NCBI GenBank assembly: GCA_020137815.1
Contig: CM035356.1
Location: 6,572,082 to 6,636,081, forward strand
From: Hormiphora californensis
Lineage: Eukaryota; Ctenophora; Tentaculata; Cydippida; Pleurobrachiidae
DNA length: 64,000 nucleotides
Direction: 5' to 3'
Shown: positions 1 through 11,270 of the stretch, piece after piece
Position numbering within the stretch: the stretch's first letter is position 1
Layout: each line of letters starts with the position of its first letter
Notes under the pieces: generated by a model
Databases searched by the model: none
What the model was told of the DNA's origin: nothing
What the model saw: the letters and a program-made list of their open reading frames with translations, nothing else
Translations under genes and position numbers: made by a program

Positions 1-2410
1 ACAGAATGGTACTGCTCTCCCTTCCAGGGACGACTCTAACAAGTGCAATGCCGCTAATGTGCACATAATCATGGACACGGTGGGCTATCTTGGCCTCCTG
101 GATGGCTTTCTGGGTGAAAGTTCCTGCAGGGAAATCATGGAGAAACCCGAATTGGTAGAGCATGGTCTCGATCTCTGTGATGTCGGCACAAGGGATGTCA
201 ATGTCAATGGGAGCCCGGAAGGGAGCCACTTCGGGGGGCATTCGGTCCGGTTTTTGGCCCATTTCGGGGGAATCAAATGGTTTCAGGGGCACTTGGATCA
301 GTTGGAACTTGGCTTTGTCTGCCTTGCTCCTCCACCGGGATAAGTATGATCCTTCAATCAGTTGAGCGGTGGCCCTATCCCACTCAATAGTCATCCCAAA
401 GGCGTGCTGGACCTTATAACAGGAATCAAAATTAACGATAAAAAACTCGTTCCTCTCAATTTCCTTCTCGACACTTTCAATTTCCAAGGGACACCCCAAA
501 ATGGGTTCAAAATCGGCAAATCTAGCCGGGGTATCCGGGGTGGCAACCTCAAACGGTTCCCTCAAATTCGCAACCGGTGATTCACTACCGCTCTTACTGG
601 CAGTCCGGATATAGTAGAAATAGAATCCATCCACAAACAGTGGCGCTTGTCCCCCTTGTGTGTCTGCTAGTTCCACAATTATCCTCTGATCGAGGAGGGT
701 CTGGCAGAATTTGATGGCGTGGCTGTGGTCCATCATATCAACACGAGATCTCATCACAAACTCAACTAACCACGCTCCCAGGAACGTGTTGGGTGGTAAC
801 ACTGGGTATTGGTTCTGCCCTGTCACATGCTGCTTGCCTGTTTTTACAAACCTCATCCCATTCTCTACCGTCACCGTATCTCTAAATTCCTCAAGCTCAT
901 TCTTACTCTGGGATATCAGTTCAGTTGATTTGGTTTTGCTGAACAAACTCATGAACCGTTTGCCCTCCTTCTCCTGGTCACTTTTCACCTGTTCCTCTTC
1001 AGAGAACCGATGGGAGAAAGAGAATCGCTCTGTTTCCACTAGAGTGCCAGTCCGAGGTCTACTGAAATCATCGGGAAGGGGCGAGTTGGGGGCAGATTCC
1101 GTTTGAGATAGGCCCAGGGAGAGACGGTTAGTTGTCTCCCACACGTTTGTCTCGCTGTGTTTCAGGTTGTTGAGTGCAAACAGAATGTTGTAGAATGTAT
1201 TAGCAATTTCACGATCTGTAAAGTCGGGGTTGGCCACATTATGATCGCTCTTTCGAAAGAACACATCAGGTCGAGGAACTAGAATGTAGCGTGATTGCCA
1301 TGGTCTCAGGGTGGAATAACTATCGTTTTCAAGATCTTGTGGCCGGTAATCATCGAAATTATCCTTATCCATTAGGGTGACAATCCAATTGTCGAACAAA
1401 TTCCACTTTTCATCACGCATCCAGTCGCGAGTTCGCCGTTCTGAGCGGCACTGAAGCAAGCCCCTTAAACCGTGATTCAGGGCCCCCAAAAAGGGGCTCA
1501 AACAATACTTGTAATGCAACTTGGACATCTGCCCCTTTTTCTCCGGTTTACTGATTTTAACCTGGATTGGTCCGTGTATGGGGTCCGTTAGATCGATCTC
1601 ATGATACATGTACCCCTGACTAACTGTAACAGTGCTCTTCTTCTGGTGTCTCTTAAGGACCACCTGGAATCCCCTACTGAGTCTCTGCATGACAATCTCC
1701 CGTTTTATCATGTTCAAATCCACCCGGCTGTTGGAGTTGAGGCCGATCAGGGTGTACGGGGTCTCCCGGCACTTGTCCCGCTGCCTTGGATCCGGGTAGT
1801 AGTCAGTTGTGCAGGGGAAACAGGCAGGGGTGATGAGACTTTGCCAGTCCATTGTGTTATCTGATGTTGTATCTTGTTCTACTCTCAAACTCATGGACAA
1901 ACCATGCCATGCACCGATGGAGGGAAAGACATGAGCCCACCTTCGTCTACTGTTTGTAGCTGGCCGAGGTAGCTCTGATGGTCTGAATGGGTTGGTCTCT
2001 GGTTGGGGATGGTTATGTGCAGCCCTCCTCCTACTGCCCCCACCCGGTCCGTGGTGTTCCAGACCCAGGGTTCCCCCGATCGAATTAGATTGTCCTGTTT
2101 CAATATCACTGGAAAGACTGTTCGGTGCCTCCTCACTAGGTCCATGATGATGGTGGTGGTGATCATCACCACACCCCGCAAAATTGTGGTGATAACTGGG
2201 TGCCACGGTGAATAAATTGTTATCATACACATCACACAGTTCAGCTAGTTTCCGCTGGGTGCATTCCTCGAGGTTGTCTGGGAAGTAGTCGGCTGCGTTG
2301 TGGAAGGGGATGATGGTGGGGGAGGGGTTGGAGGTGAGCCCGGAGATGGGGATGAATTTGTCAGTGTTCGGGTGTACTGAGTAGAAATGGACATTCATCC
2401 AGTGGGGTAC
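1..2410 (-). CDS. DEPDC5: DEPDC5 large terminal exon, distal tandem copy (partial at window edge)
   Basis: An uninterrupted reading frame on the minus strand runs from a 3' splice acceptor at 2410 to the window edge. It covers the same region as the DEPDC5 terminal exon at 4445-7043, lying about 4632 bp away, and lacks only the last ~65 codons, which fall outside the window. It contains the His6 run followed by GPSEEAPNSL, the NSRRRWAHVFPS segment, the DWQSLITPACFP segment, a DEP domain (FLGAWLVEFVMR to VDGFYFYYI) and the start of the C-terminal domain. Unlike the other copy it has TT rather than TTT at 2121-2122, so the frame stays open. Differences from the proximal copy are mostly silent or conservative. 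No other DEPDC5 exon lies between the two copies, so this is either an alternative terminal exon, an orphan duplicate, or an assembly artefact from the second haplotype. Confidence 0.85.
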
Positions 2411-4444
2411 CTGCAAATATATAGTGTGTCACAATTACCTGGAGAGGATAGAGAGTGTAAAAATAGTGGGGGAGAGGATATAAAGGGGTAAATGTATCGG
2501 TCCGGTAAATCGAGGGTAGGGTAAATCGAGGTTACGGTAAATCGAGGTTCGACTGTATCAAAAAAGAGAAAGTCATATGATAGGATTTAAAAAATTTGAT
2601 TTCTATTCGTTTCTAAACGAACCTGGAACTTGTCATACATCGACAGAGAGAGAGGGAGTGAGAAATATATTTAAAGTGAGAAATATATTTAAAGTATCAG
2701 GCTGGTTTGTCAACATAATTATGCATTGGCGGTACCACGCAGTAAAACGTTTTCAATATCATACATAGAGCCGGGATGCCGCGTCTGTTCCTGATCTATT
2801 CAACTGGTCTAGTTACATTGAATAGTGCTGCAGACCATAATACAGTGCCCACAAGCAGTAGAAGAAGTTCAAGCTAATCAATTAAAACTAACGTTAAACA
2901 TTTAATATTAAATACTTCGCAAGTATAGTGGGAATTCAAGTTATAAACCAACCATATATTGCATCGAAATTGTACAAACCTATCATTTGGTGATGCAATC
3001 GAGGTTCCCTTTTCTGCATTTCTTCATCGCTAAAGTAACTTCCTTTTTCCAGTAACTCCTGTAACTTACAATACCTCCTGTTCCCTACCACTGGAGAGAG
3101 AGAAGAACACGTTACAGGGCGCAGTGAAATAGCAAGCCCCTCAGAATCCTTATAACTTCCTGTCGAGGGACAGAGCTGCTACCAAGTACACACTGTGTTT
3201 GGGATCAATTAGAAACGGCATGTTAATGATGGGTTATTATTAGAATTATATCATCTGTAGCATATCACAGATCGTATAATTCTTCTAGAAACACTAAACC
3301 TTTTTTTGCCTAGTAGCTAGATCCCCTTTCGCGCAAACAACAACAAGACAAACCTCTCTTGTGGGGTGCTCCTCTTTTAATTCTCTTCCAGTTAAAATAG
3401 TATTCCGCTATAGGGGAGCCTTCATGAAATAATACCCTGTGCTTTGCCTGTGCAGAAATATTTTATCGTGAGTAATTTAAAACTATAACTTTAGGAGTGG
3501 TGAAATCATCAAAGAGCTTGGTATCACCAACCAACCAACCAACCAATCAACTGACTATCGCGAACGAAACAATCATACTTTAATATTTTAACAAGGTATA
3601 ATTACATCAGTAAAGTTCTTGAATTGGAATAGAAACCTTGCAGGTCTCGTCGTCAAAAGTTCCTCAAGGTGCTTTATTTTATCTTCACGACTCGGATCTG
3701 GTTCATCTCTCTGTAGAGAACTGGGTGATGATTTGGGTAATTGAAATTGGATTTGGGTTGAGCTTGCCTTATTGTTCGACCATCTCTCTCCGCGCCCCGG
3801 ATGGTTTGATTGTAACTTAGAACATAAAATGGTATGGGAATAAGAGTTATTGGTACCCCGTTAATATTGTTGTTCATTCAATATTCGTGGGATGAACTAC
3901 AGTTTGTATGTCACCAAGACAACGATTTCTAATGGAATTGGTGGCGGTATATTACTGATCACTTTTCCCTCACCATAACTCCTCCCTGCATAAAACGTGA
4001 ACTAATCTGGTCCAATCACAGCGTTCGCCCTACCTGTTACCTGTGGGGTTCACGCCCATGGCAACCGCTCTAATCAAATCAAAACAAAGTCTGTTACCTG
4101 GGTTGAAATGATGGTTATGTCTTTATCTGCTATTATCCGTGCAAATAAGTTCTCTTTTAGGCTACACGCATCAGCCATCTTGAGCTAGAGACATTATGAT
4201 GAGATGTGTTTAGTTAGTAGGGTACTATAATGTCAAACGTAGAAAAACGAATTCTAAACCCACGAAAATCACAAAATTAAAAACATACAGACAAATAGCA
4301 ATCGGCATATAATTACCATGTGACACTCAAATTTGGTCTACCGAACCGTCATACTGACATAACGTTGTGAGACATTGAATTGTTCACAATTTCACAGTGT
4401 CAAGCGACTCAAGTGAGACATACAATGTCTCAAATGTCTCTAAC
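2411..4444. other. Spacer between the two DEPDC5 terminal exons
   Basis: The first ~230 bases (to about 2641) match the intron and the 3' end of the exon preceding the proximal copy (7044-7257), so the duplicated block reaches into the previous exon and stops there. It includes three head-to-tail copies of a GGTAAATCGAGG-type unit ending in TCGACTGTA (about 2500-2558), which resembles degenerate ends of the pogo-like elements elsewhere in the window. I see no gene or clear repeat in 2660-4444. Confidence 0.6.
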
Positions 4445-7400
4445 TTAGAAAACAGCAAGGGGATCCACAGTTGGATCAGCATCTTCAATCCCAAAATACA
4501 TCTTCCTATGTTCCTTGAATCTATGTAGCAGATCTTCAAACGAACTCTGACAAAACTTTTCCTCCCCTTTACTGCTTGGCAGGTAAATCTTCGGATGCCA
4601 CTTCTTGGACCCCAGGAACGGATTTGAAACCCACAGAATGGTACTGCTATCCTTCCCAGGGACGACTCTAACAAGTGCAATGCCGCTAATGTGCACATAG
4701 TCGTGGACACGGTGAGCTATCTTGGCCTCCTGGATGGCTTTCTGGGTGAAAGTTCCTGCGGGGAAATCATGGAGAAACCCGAATTGGTAGAGCATGGTCT
4801 CGATCTCTGTGATGTCGGCACAAGGGATGTCAATGTCAATGGGAGCCCGGAAGGGAGCCACTTCGGGGGGCATTCGGTCTGGTTTTTGGCCCATTTCGGG
4901 GGAATCAAATGGTTTCAGGGGTACTTGGATCAGTTGGAACTTAGCTTTGTCTGCCTTGCTCCTCCACCGGGATAAGTATGATCCTTCAATAAGTTGAGCG
5001 GTGGCTCTATCCCATTCAATAGTCATTCCAAAGGCGTGCTGGACCTTATAACAGGAATCAAAATTAACGATAAAAAACTCGTTCCTCTCAATTTCCTTCT
5101 CGACACTTTCAATTTCCAAGGGACACCCCAAAATGGGTTCAAAATCGGCAAATCTAGCCGGGGTATCCGGGGTAGCAACTTCAAAGGGTTCCCTCAAATT
5201 TGCAACCGGTGATTCACTACCGCTTTTACTGGCAGTCCGAATATAGTAGAAGTAAAATCCATCCACAAATAGTGGCGCTTGTCCCCCTTGTGTGTCTGCA
5301 AGTTCCACAATTATCCTCTGATCAAGGAGGGTCTGGCAGAATTTGATGGCGTGGCTGTGGTCCATCATATCAACACGAGACCTCATCACAAACTCAACTA
5401 ACCACGCTCCCAGGAACGTGTTGGGTGGTAACACTGGGTACTGGTTCTGCCCTGTCACATGCTGCTTTCCTGTTTTTACAAACCGCATCCCATTTTCTAC
5501 CGTCACCGTATCTCTAAATTCCTCAAGCTCGTTCTTGCTCTGTGATATCAGTTCAGTCGATTTGGTTTTGCTGAACAAACTCATGAACCGTTTACCCTCT
5601 TTCTCCTGGTCACTTTTCACCTGTTCATCTTCAGAGAACCGGTGGGAGAAAGAGAATCGCTCTGTTTCCACTAAAGTACCAGTCCTAGGTCTACTGAAAT
5701 CATCGGGAAGGGGCGAGTTGGGGGCGGATTCCGTTTGCGATAGGCCCAGGGAGAGACGATTAGTCGTCTCCCACACGTTTGTCTCGCTGTGTTTCAGGTT
5801 GTTGAGTGCAAACAGAATGTTGTAGAATGTATTAGCAATTTCACGATCTGTAAAGTCGGGGTTCGCCACATTATGATCGCTCCTTCGAAAGAATACATCA
5901 GGTCGAGGAACGAGAATGTAGCGTGATTGCCATGGTCTCAGGGTGGAATAACTATCGTTTTCAAGATCTTGAGGCCGGTAATCGTCGAAGTTATCCTTAT
6001 CCATTAGGGTGACAATCCAATTGTCGAACAAATTCCACTTTTCATCACGCATCCAGTCGCGAGTTCGCCGTTCTGAGCGGCACTGAAGCAGGCCCCTTAA
6101 ACCGTGATTGAGGGCCCCCAAAAAGGGGCTCAAACAATACTTGTAATGTAACTTGGACATCTGCCCCTTTTTCTCCGGTTTACTGATTTTAACCTGGATT
6201 GGTCCGTGTATGGGATCCGTTAGATCGATCTCATGGTACATGTACCCCTGACTAACCGTAACAGTGCTCTTCTTCTGGTGTCTCTTGAGGACCACCTGAA
6301 ATCCCCTACTGAGTCTCTGCATGACAATCTCCCGTTTTATCATGTTCAGGTCCACCCGGCTGTTGGAGTTGAGACCGATCAGGGTGTACGGGGTCTCCCG
6401 ACACTTGTCTCGCTGCCTTGGGTCGGGGTAGTAGTCAGTTGTGCAGGGGAAACAGGCAGGGGTGATTAGACTTTGCCAGTCCATTGTATTATCTGATGTT
6501 GTATCTTGTTCTACTCTCAAACTCATGGACAAACCATGCCATGCACCGATGGAGGGAAAGACATGAGCCCACCTCCGTCTACTGTTTGTAGCTGGCCGAG
6601 GTAGCTCCGATGGTCTGAATGGGTTGGTCTCTGGTTGGGGATGGTTATGTGCTGCCCTTCTCCTACTGCTCCCACCCGGTCCGTGGTGTTCCAGACCCAG
6701 GGTTCCCCCGATCGAGTTAGATTGACCTGTTTCAATGTCACTGGAGAGACTGTTTCGGTGCTTCCTCACTAGGACCATGATGATGGTGGTGGTGATCATC
6801 ACCACAGCCTGCAAAGTTGTGGTGATAACTGGGTGCCACGGTGAATAAATTGTTATCATACACATCACAGAGCTCAGCTAGTTTCCGCTGAGTGCATTCC
6901 TCGAGGTTATCAGGGAAGTAGTCAGCTGCGTTGTGGAAGGGGATGATGGTGGGGGAGGGGTTGGAGGTGAGCCCGGAGATGGGGATGAATTTGTCAGTGT
7001 TCGGGTGTACTGAGTAGAAGTGGACATTCATCCAGTGGGGTACCTGGAAATACAGTGTGTCACAATTAACATGGTACCTGGAGAGGATAGAGAGTGTAAA
7101 AATAGTGGGGGAGAGGACAAAGGGGTAAATGTATCGGTCCGGTAAATCTCGAGGGTAAGGTAAATAAAGGTTAGACTGTATCAAAAAAGAGAAAGTCTTA
7201 TGATTTAAAAAATGTGATTTCTATTCGTTTCTATACGAACCTGGAACTTGTCATACATTCTCTCCTCCTTTTTCCTCTGAACATTGAACACGAACAGTGG
7301 AGTGGCATGAAGGGGTTTACTACCCAGACAAATCACATCAGCACCAACACCCAAATCTTGGACTCTGTGTTTGGTGAGGGATGCCAGTTCTCTGTCCACG

Positions 7401-10400
7401 TAGAATACTCCTGAACCTGCTGTTACTACCACTATCTGCTGTCCAGTACGGTAGTGGACTCTATCCTGGTGGGGGTGAGGGGGTGAGAGGAGGGGGTGAG
7501 GGGAGGGGGTGAAGGGTGAACCTGCTGTTACTACCACTATCTGCTGTCCGGTACGGTAGTGGACTCTGTCCTGGTGGGGGTGAGGGGGTGAGGACGTGAG
7601 GAGGGAGGGTGGGGTGAGGGGAGGGGTGCTGTTACTACCACTACCTGCTGTCCAGTACGGTAGTGGACTCTGTCCTAGGTGAGGGGGAGGGGGTGAGGGG
7701 AGGGGTGAGGGGAAGGGTGAGGGCGTGATCCTGGCTGGGGTGAGGGGAAGGGTGAGGAGAGGGTTAGGAGAGGGGTAAGGAGGGGTTTGAGGAGGGAGCC
7801 GGGAGGAGAATTTATTATATCGGAGATGATTGATGATGTCATATCAAATCACGTGTCACAAGTGATGACATACATTGTAGTGGTTGTTGTACTGATCAAG
7901 GGCAAGGTTTATACACTCAAGGAAACTTCCCTCCGCACTCGTAGACACTTCCATATTGTGTGACTTGTTCAACTGATCCAGTATTATTCCCAGCTTGTTA
8001 AATCTAAAGTGAGGGGAATAATATGTTGAATTCCTTATCATTTCTCAGGCAAATGTTAAGTTTTTTTTAAAGATTTGTCATATAATAGTTGCTGAAACCA
8101 AGTAAAACTTCAAAACTTATACATGTCAGTACGTTTGTTCAATGTTCCACTCACCGTTTGCCTTTTCTCGACCCTGTCTCACCCCCTCCTGCCTGGCCCG
8201 ATATATAGGAGGATTTCAGGAACCGACCGACACAAGTAAACAACCAATCAGAACTCGTTATTTAGGTCACATGACTGGTCATCAGCCAATCAGGGACCAG
8301 TATTTCCTGATTCGGTCGGTTCCTGGTTTGAACAACTCACCGTCTCTTCATAATGGTAATTATGGGTTTAACGTCTGTTATGTTTCCTCCGTCGCACACA
8401 ACATCGTAAATATCCAAGAAGGGTCGATCATACTGATCTTTCTGTGGAGAGATGGGATGGAATCTATTGAGTGTTATTTAACTCTTTTCAACCTTCAAAG
8501 TTTTGGGATTTCAGGGCCGGGAACTATAGTCTTGTTATGAGGGGTTACCAAGATTGAACAGTATTATTCTGGTGCAATCATGGTACTTGTTACAGTCGGA
8601 CCCCGATTTACCGGAACCTCGATTTACCGGGAGGGTAAACTTCCCCCGATATAGGAACCGGGCACCCCGATTTACCGGGCAAAGCGCTTTCCCCCGAGCA
8701 TCCCGGTAAATCGGGGTCTGACTGTATATTGTTCTACTTCCCTTCACACAGGGGAAAGAGCTGGTCAAAGACGTATTACTTGATCTACCGAACCCTCGCA
8801 TAACAGTGTTACATGACCTACACAAAGTATACCTGTATCATGTGTTTGTACTCTTCCGGATAATTCCCCTCCTCACAAAAAAGTCGAGTAAAGAATATTA
8901 TTTGAAGATCATGGTTTGCCTTTGTACTCTCCCACTTCTCAAACAGCGTCTTGACAAACTGATACACCACCTTTTCCCAGTTTTCCCAGTTTTCCACCCC
9001 TTCGTAGTCGTTCTCCCACATTTCTTTTCCAATCTGAGTGTGAGACTTCAGTTTAAAATACTATCTCGCCCTTTTAGTGAATGATTTTAAAACATTCACA
9101 CTGGAAAATCTTAAAACATTAAAACCTGAATGATTTTAAAACATGCACCTGGAAGAAGAGTTGAGTGTAGGATGATAGGGACCGGAATGTAAAGAGAGTA
9201 TCCTCATCAATATATCCTGATGTCACCATTACGTCACGTCGACCTGGCTGGTGACACGGATTATCCGTGCATGAAGTTGATGATGACGATGCTGGCAGCA
9301 GTTGGGTAGTTGAATCTGCTGTCTTGTACAGCGCTTTAACCTGAACAATAATTGTTGTGAGGAATGACTATCAGGACCCAGGAATCCAACATTCGGAAGT
9401 TCCCCCAGAAAGTTGCTGCCACGGTTATCCAGGTTTTGGAAAAAAAGAAAGAAAAGTGGTAGTTGTTACCAGGAACCGACCGAACCAAGTAAACAGCCAA
9501 TCAGAACTCGTTATACAGGTCACGTGACTGGTTATCAGCCAATCAGGGACCAGTATTTCCTGATTCGGTCGATTCATGGTTGTTACCTGGACGGTTATAC
9601 CGCTGAACACCATGTGCTTCTTGTGATGGGTGCACGTCCCCCAGAAGTTCCTTCGCAACCTCCACATGTCCCCTCTACTCACATACTGATCTGACACTGA
9701 CACCTAGAGGTGGGAGGATTAGGACTCCCCTCTACTCTCCCCTCTACTCTGACACTGATACCTATAACAGGTGGGGGTGTGATCTGACACTGACACCTAG
9801 AGGTGGGAGGGTTAGGACTCCGTCTTGGAGAGAGTAAGGAGGGGTGAGGGGACTGGGGAGGGGTGAAGCTGATAGAGATGATACTGATCTGTACCTAGAA
9901 TAGAGGAGTGAGATGGAATCCCAGCAATCCAAACATAATACAATTTGGGGAGCTGATTTGTCTAGAAACCAGCGGGCTGCCTTACGCAGAGTGTGAACAA
10001 TACAAGAGCTCATCATGGAGACTGTATCATTTACAAATTAACGCTAATCACCTCAACATGGCGAAGTTTGCAGTCTTTAGGTTCAACAACTTCCACAGTC
10101 ACCTCCTCGTTCGATCGGAAATCTGACAAGTTCGTGTTCACGCTTAATCCATAGCCCTTTAGACGGTGGTCCTCAGGCTCGAAGATCCCAGTTACCTACA
10201 ATAACGAAGGAATGATTTGATGAATGTAAAGCGAACTTTGAAATTTCAAGACAATAATAATTTCGTTGAGATAACAGGACCGTTCTCAGGATATACGGTT
10301 CATTTAATACCTTCACATAAACATAAAGTACAGGGTTGGGTTTACTCGTTATTTTTATCAATGTGTCCAAAGGTGCTGGAATCTTTTCAGGATTCAACAA

Positions 10401-10572
10401 CACAGTATCTTGAACAGCCGCCTGAATAGAAAAACGGTTTTAGAATTTGTTTATCATGCTAGCTGTGGAGATCCCTTTAGCAACTCATTACTTACCGCCC
10501 TAAAATTAATGTCCCACTATCTCTTTTACTCACCGAGCTTGCACAGTGAATTTTGCATTCCCATTTCTTCAT
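4445..10572 (-). CDS. DEPDC5: DEPDC5/Iml1, GATOR1 complex subunit (10 exons, frameshift in last exon)
   Basis: DEPDC5 (yeast Iml1) is the large subunit of GATOR1, the lysosomal GAP complex (with NPRL2 and NPRL3) that inactivates RagA/B and restrains mTORC1 when amino acids are scarce. Proposed exons: 10572-10534 (ATG, 13 codons, least certain), 10421-10311, 10195-10052, 9703-9587, 9340-9149, 9033-8833, 8441-8341, 8003-7874, 7465-7241, 7043-4445. Splice sites are GT-AG and all phases agree. Family matches in order: LLNPEKIP; VEVVEPKD then DQYVSRGDMWRLRRNF; SGYIDEDTLFTFRS; EMW and FFTRLF; SAEGSFLECINLALD; RTGQQIVVVTAGSGVFYVDREL; GVGADVICLGSKPLHATPLF; VPHWMN; DWQSLITPACFP; a DEP domain at about residues 960-1025; and a C-terminal domain ending DPLAVF. 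The length would be about 1285 residues against ~1600 in vertebrates. The last exon has an extra T at 6753-6755 (TTT; TT in the distal copy), which stops the frame at ~6738 unless it is an assembly error. Confidence 0.9.
7413..7800. repeat. Tandem copies of a DEPDC5 exon/intron junction plus G-rich spacer
   Basis: The block at 7413-7470 spans the 3' splice site of the DEPDC5 exon 7465-7241. It is repeated at about 7518-7577 and 7628-7680 with few changes, separated by GGGGTGAGG-rich spacer. Each copy carries the acceptor and the first ~50 coding bases of the exon on the minus strand. Only the innermost copy continues into the rest of the exon. Confidence 0.85.
8217..8325. mobile_element. Palindromic 109-bp MITE, CAGGAACCGACCGA family, copy 1
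   Basis: The ends are CAGGAACCGACCGA and TCGGTCGGTTCCTG, with two CCAAT motifs and a CACRTG-like core between them. It lies in a DEPDC5 intron, 16 bp from the exon ending at 8341. No clear target-site duplication remains for this copy. The family is assigned to hAT-like MITEs because other copies have 8-bp duplications. Confidence 0.85.
8593..8724. mobile_element. 132-bp pogo-like MITE with TA target site
   Basis: The terminal inverted repeat starts CAGTCGGACCCCGATTTACC and the element is flanked by TA on both sides. It is largely palindromic, with internal GATTTACCGG units. The terminal sequence style and the TA target resemble the pogo/Tigger branch of Tc1-mariner; that assignment is inference. 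Related copies are at 44860-44953, 48156-48179 (one end only) and 55085-56690. Confidence 0.8.
9470..9578. mobile_element. Palindromic MITE, CAGGAACCGACCGA family, copy 2
   Basis: This copy is flanked by a perfect 8-bp target-site duplication, GTTGTTAC, ending at 9469 and starting at 9579. It lies in a DEPDC5 intron 8 bp from the exon ending at 9587. The right copy of the duplication therefore supplies the 5' splice site (GTAACAAC on the minus strand). Confidence 0.9.
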
Positions 10573-10703
10573 TTCTTCTTCGTTTTTTGCAACTTTCTAC
10601 ATCTTTATGAAATCTATTGCTCCTAATGAAATGACTTTAGAATACATCTGGTCCACTTAGACAAAAGACGATTTCAACACGGCTCTGGTTGGATAAAACG
10701 ACC

Positions 10704-10830
10704 ACTAAAGTCCGTTTCAAGCGACTTGACCCGTAATTCTTGGAATTTGGCGCATTGCGCGTGTATTTACAAAGGGGAAATCCTGAATTTCCAGGAATCT
10801 CAGGTCAAGTCGTTTGAAACGCACTTTAAA
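10704..10830. mobile_element. Inverted-repeat MITE, TTTCAARCGACTTGACC family, copy 1
   Basis: The ends are AAAGTCCGTTTCAAGCGACT and the inverse of ACTTTAAAGTGCGTTTCAAA. The centre includes GGCGCATTGCGCGTGTATTT. A second copy in the opposite orientation is at 58704-58857. It directly abuts the next element at 10833. Confidence 0.75.
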
Positions 10831-10832
10831 GT

Positions 10833-10977
10833 CCATTTTTTTTCAACTGTTCACCCAAAAACTGAAATTTAATAAAAATTAGAATTTGGGTGGCGCGCGC
10901 TACACGTTAACATGTGATAAACGCGCAAAACAATTCCGCGCACGACTTTGGGGGGTGAACAGTTGAAAAAAAATGGA
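10833..10977. mobile_element. Inverted-repeat MITE, TTTTCAACTGTTCACCC family, copy 1
   Basis: The terminal inverted repeats are CCATTTTTTTTCAACTGTTC and its complement, about 24 bp long. The core holds CTACACGTTAACATGTGATA. A second copy with the same ends and core lies at about 62295-62437. Confidence 0.8.
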
Positions 10978-11270
10978 GTATAAAGCTACGAAAAAATTTG
11001 GCAAACGTTGCGCGGGATAAGGCAGCGCTTTTCAACGAAAAAATCAAAAAAGTATGCAAAAAAACAAAGTTCTTGCCAAACAAATTTTTCAATTCAAGTT
11101 TTTATTTTACGAATACAAGCGCGCCGCATGAAATGCCTCGTTTCAATTTAAATTGTCGCGCGTTACAAACAAATACACCGTGGAATATCGTGAAAGGAAA
11201 CAGCTTCCAAATTTTGAACCTTTCGTTTTTTTTAAAAGTGTTGATTTTTTCTTCTTTCGTTGTACATTAT

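Noticed and set aside
6778-6800. Six consecutive His codons in DEPDC5 as an engineered tag or contaminant
   Set aside because: Both exon copies carry them inside a normal DEPDC5 context with mixed CAC/CAT codons; it is a natural homopolymer.
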